From Planctomycetota bacterium (GTDB lineage Bacteria > Planctomycetota > UBA1135 > GCA-002686595), in assembly GCA_029259675.1 (NCBI GenBank), contig JAJDES010000233.1, forward strand, positions 1 through 8,083: 8,083 nt of DNA. Direction: 5' to 3'. Positions 6,699 through 8,083 of the stretch are shown in pieces. The stretch's first letter is position 1, and the number at the start of each line of letters is the position of its first letter. The notes beneath the pieces were generated by a model, which did no database searches, had not been told where the DNA came from, and saw only the letters and a list, made by a program, of their open reading frames with translations. Position numbers and translations under genes: made by a program.

Positions 6699-8083
6699 AC
6701 GGACACCTCCCCCTCAATCGACCCGGCACGCTTGGCCTTGGACTGTTTGCCCGCTTTCTTGGCGGCCTTCTTGCGCGGCTTCGGCTTGCCGCCGGTCGGA
6801 CTTGTGCGCTTGCTCGACGCTTGCTTGTGAGGCGCACGGCGCGATCCCAAATAGGGGCCCGTCAACGAAGCCGGGTCCTGCATCAGTTCGGCTGGAGTGC
6901 CTTGGGTCAGGATGCGTCCGCCGCCGACACCCCCGGCCGGACCCAACTCGACAAGCCGATCGCAAACGGACAGGAGTCCGGTGTGATGCTCGATCACGAT
7001 CACGCAATCTCCGCGGCTCGCCAAGCGGCGCAACACGCGCGCGAGATGCTGCACGTCGGATGCGTGCAAGCCGGTTGTGGGCTCATCCAAGACCGTAATG
7101 CTGCGTTCTGCGGTTTTGGAGCGCAGCAATTCCGTCGCCAGTTTGACCCGTTGGGCTTCGCCCGAGGAAAGCGTGGTTGAGCTCTGGCCCAGTTGCAAAT
7201 AGCCCAGACCGACATCCACCAAGGTTTCCAAAATCTTGGCCGCCATGGGTTGCGCAGCCAGGAACTCAAGCGCCTCTTCCGCGCTCAAGGACAGGATGTC
7301 CGCCATGTTCTTACCGCGATAGCGAATCTCAAGCACTTCGGGCCTGTAGCGCTGCCCGTCGCACTCTTCGCATGTGAGCCACAGATCGGCCAGGAACTGC
7401 ATTTCGATGCGTTCGGCTCCTCGACCTTCGCAGGCGGGGCAGCGACCCTTCGTGCTGTTGAAGGAAAAGTAGGACTTGGTGTAGCCGCGCATGCGCGCCT
7501 CGGGTGTGCGCGTAAACAGCTCGCGCAAAGGATCCATCAAGTTGACGGCCGTTGCCGGGATGGATGCCGGCGTTCGGCCGATCGGGCTCGCATCGACGAC
7601 GACCAGTCTGCGCCGTCCGCCGAGGGCCCCACTGATCGAGGCCCAGCGGCCAGCGGATCTTTCACCACCCAGCGCCGGAACTAAGCAATCGAGTACGAGC
7701 GTGCTCTTGCCCGAACCGGATGGACCGCAGACGCCGGTGATTTCGCCAAAGGCGGCCTCCATCGACACATTGCGCAAGTTGTGCAGGCGTGCGCCCCGAA
7801 TGCCGACCAGTTCGCGCCGCAGTCCCTGTGCGGGACTCGGACCCTCTGCGGCGTCCAGAGTGAGTTCGCCGCGCAGGGCCATGCCGGTCAGGGATTTTGC
7901 ATGGGCGCGAACTTCCTGCGGCGTCCCGGCGACGACGACCTTGCCACCGCGCCGGCCGGCACCCGGCCCCATGTCCACAATGTAGTCGGCCCGTTCCATC
8001 AGCGACTCATCGTGTTCAACGGCTATCACCGTGTTGCCCAAGTCGCGCAGGCCGTGCAGGGCCTCGGTCAAGCGATCAATATC
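6695..8083 (-). CDS. uvrA: UvrA excinuclease ABC subunit A, C-terminal 462 residues (5' end outside window)
   Basis: This is the DNA-damage-sensing ABC ATPase of nucleotide excision repair; it recognises distorted duplex DNA and loads UvrB. The reading frame is open to the window edge, so only the C-terminal part is present. In fragment numbering, residues 1-70 are the end of the first ATPase domain (VEHDE at 22-26, then DMGPGAG). The second ATPase domain has Walker A GPSGSGKST (120-128), the UvrA zinc module CPAC (215-218) and CEEC (238-241) with the usual 19-residue gap, signature LSSGEAQRVKLA (305-316), Walker B VLDEPTTGLH (331-340) and the H-loop EHH (365-367). Departures from the family are LSS for LSG in the signature, ASIPATAVN where RSNPATYTG is usual, and a Lys/Ala-rich tail from about 417. 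These fit a divergent UvrA, perhaps UvrA2-like or the last half of a tandem UvrA; the missing N-terminus would decide. Its stop overlaps the start of the XPB gene. Confidence 0.95.
   Translation of the reverse strand, partial: DIDRLTEALHGLRDLGNTVIAVEHDESLMERADYIVDMGPGAGRRGGKVVVAGTPQEVRAHAKSLTGMALRGELTLDAAEGPSPAQGLRRELVGIRGARLHNLRNVSMEAAFGEITGVCGPSGSGKSTLVLDCLVPALGGERSAGRWASISGALGGRRRLVVVDASPIGRTPASIPATAVNLMDPLRELFTRTPEARMRGYTKSYFSFNSTKGRCPACEGRGAERIEMQFLADLWLTCEECDGQRYRPEVLEIRYRGKNMADILSLSAEEALEFLAAQPMAAKILETLVDVGLGYLQLGQSSTTLSSGEAQRVKLATELLRSKTAERSITVLDEPTTGLHASDVQHLARVLRRLASRGDCVIVIEHHTGLLSVCDRLVELGPAGGVGGGRILTQGTPAELMQDPASLTGPYLGSRRAPHKQASSKRTSPTGGKPKPRKKAAKKAGKQSKAKRAGSIEGEVSV
6706..6713 (-). 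promoter_or_regulatory. Strong ribosome binding site for the XPB helicase, inside the end of uvrA
   Basis: The minus strand reads GGGGGAGG here, 7 bases before a TTG codon at 6698. A strong Shine-Dalgarno at good spacing supports TTG as the helicase start. The TTG overlaps the uvrA stop as TTGA, which suggests translational coupling of the two genes. Confidence 0.75.

Overview
All genes that can be supported lie on the minus strand, so the window is described from its right edge (8083) to its left edge (1). It carries bacterial housekeeping-type genes at fairly high GC (roughly 58-60 percent by eye). There is no sign of a phage, transposon, CRISPR array, tRNA or rRNA.

Region 8083-2800 is a DNA-repair block of three genes joined by start/stop overlaps. 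It holds the 3' part of a uvrA (nucleotide-excision-repair damage sensor), a complete XPB/Ercc3-type superfamily 2 helicase, and a 711-residue partner of the helicase-associated (Helicase_C_3) family. The helicase and partner match, from memory, the Mycobacterium tuberculosis neighbours Rv0861c (Ercc3/XPB) and Rv0862c. Both proteins appear to carry a copy of the same domain, N-terminal in the helicase and C-terminal in the partner. That makes the pair look like a minimal bacterial counterpart of the XPB-p52 part of eukaryotic TFIIH. The uvrA immediately upstream strengthens a repair role.

Region 2795-1763 continues the same tightly packed run with a ThiE/TenI-family protein of thiamine biosynthesis and, one base after its stop codon, a small S26-type signal-peptidase-like membrane protein. 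After 135 bp comes thiL (thiamine-monophosphate kinase), and after another 107 bp tsaE (the ATPase of the tRNA t6A pathway). A further gene may begin at base 41 and run off the left edge. ThiE product is the substrate of ThiL, so the two enzymes may act consecutively, although the ThiE-like protein lacks a metal-binding Asp and could instead be TenI-like.

Three of the small enzymes depart from family motifs at functional positions: the S26 protein lacks the usual catalytic Lys, the ThiE-like protein lacks one Asp, and ThiL has His for Asp in its GDD motif. These are the most checkable oddities. The lineage cannot be fixed from the sequence. Bacterial XPB with this partner is known from actinobacteria and several deep-branching phyla. 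The divergent UvrA with a Lys/Ala-rich tail and the many GTG/TTG starts would suit a planctomycete- or myxobacteria-like organism, but that is only inference. I do not see a wholly new system; the uvrA-XPB-partner block is the best candidate for follow-up.
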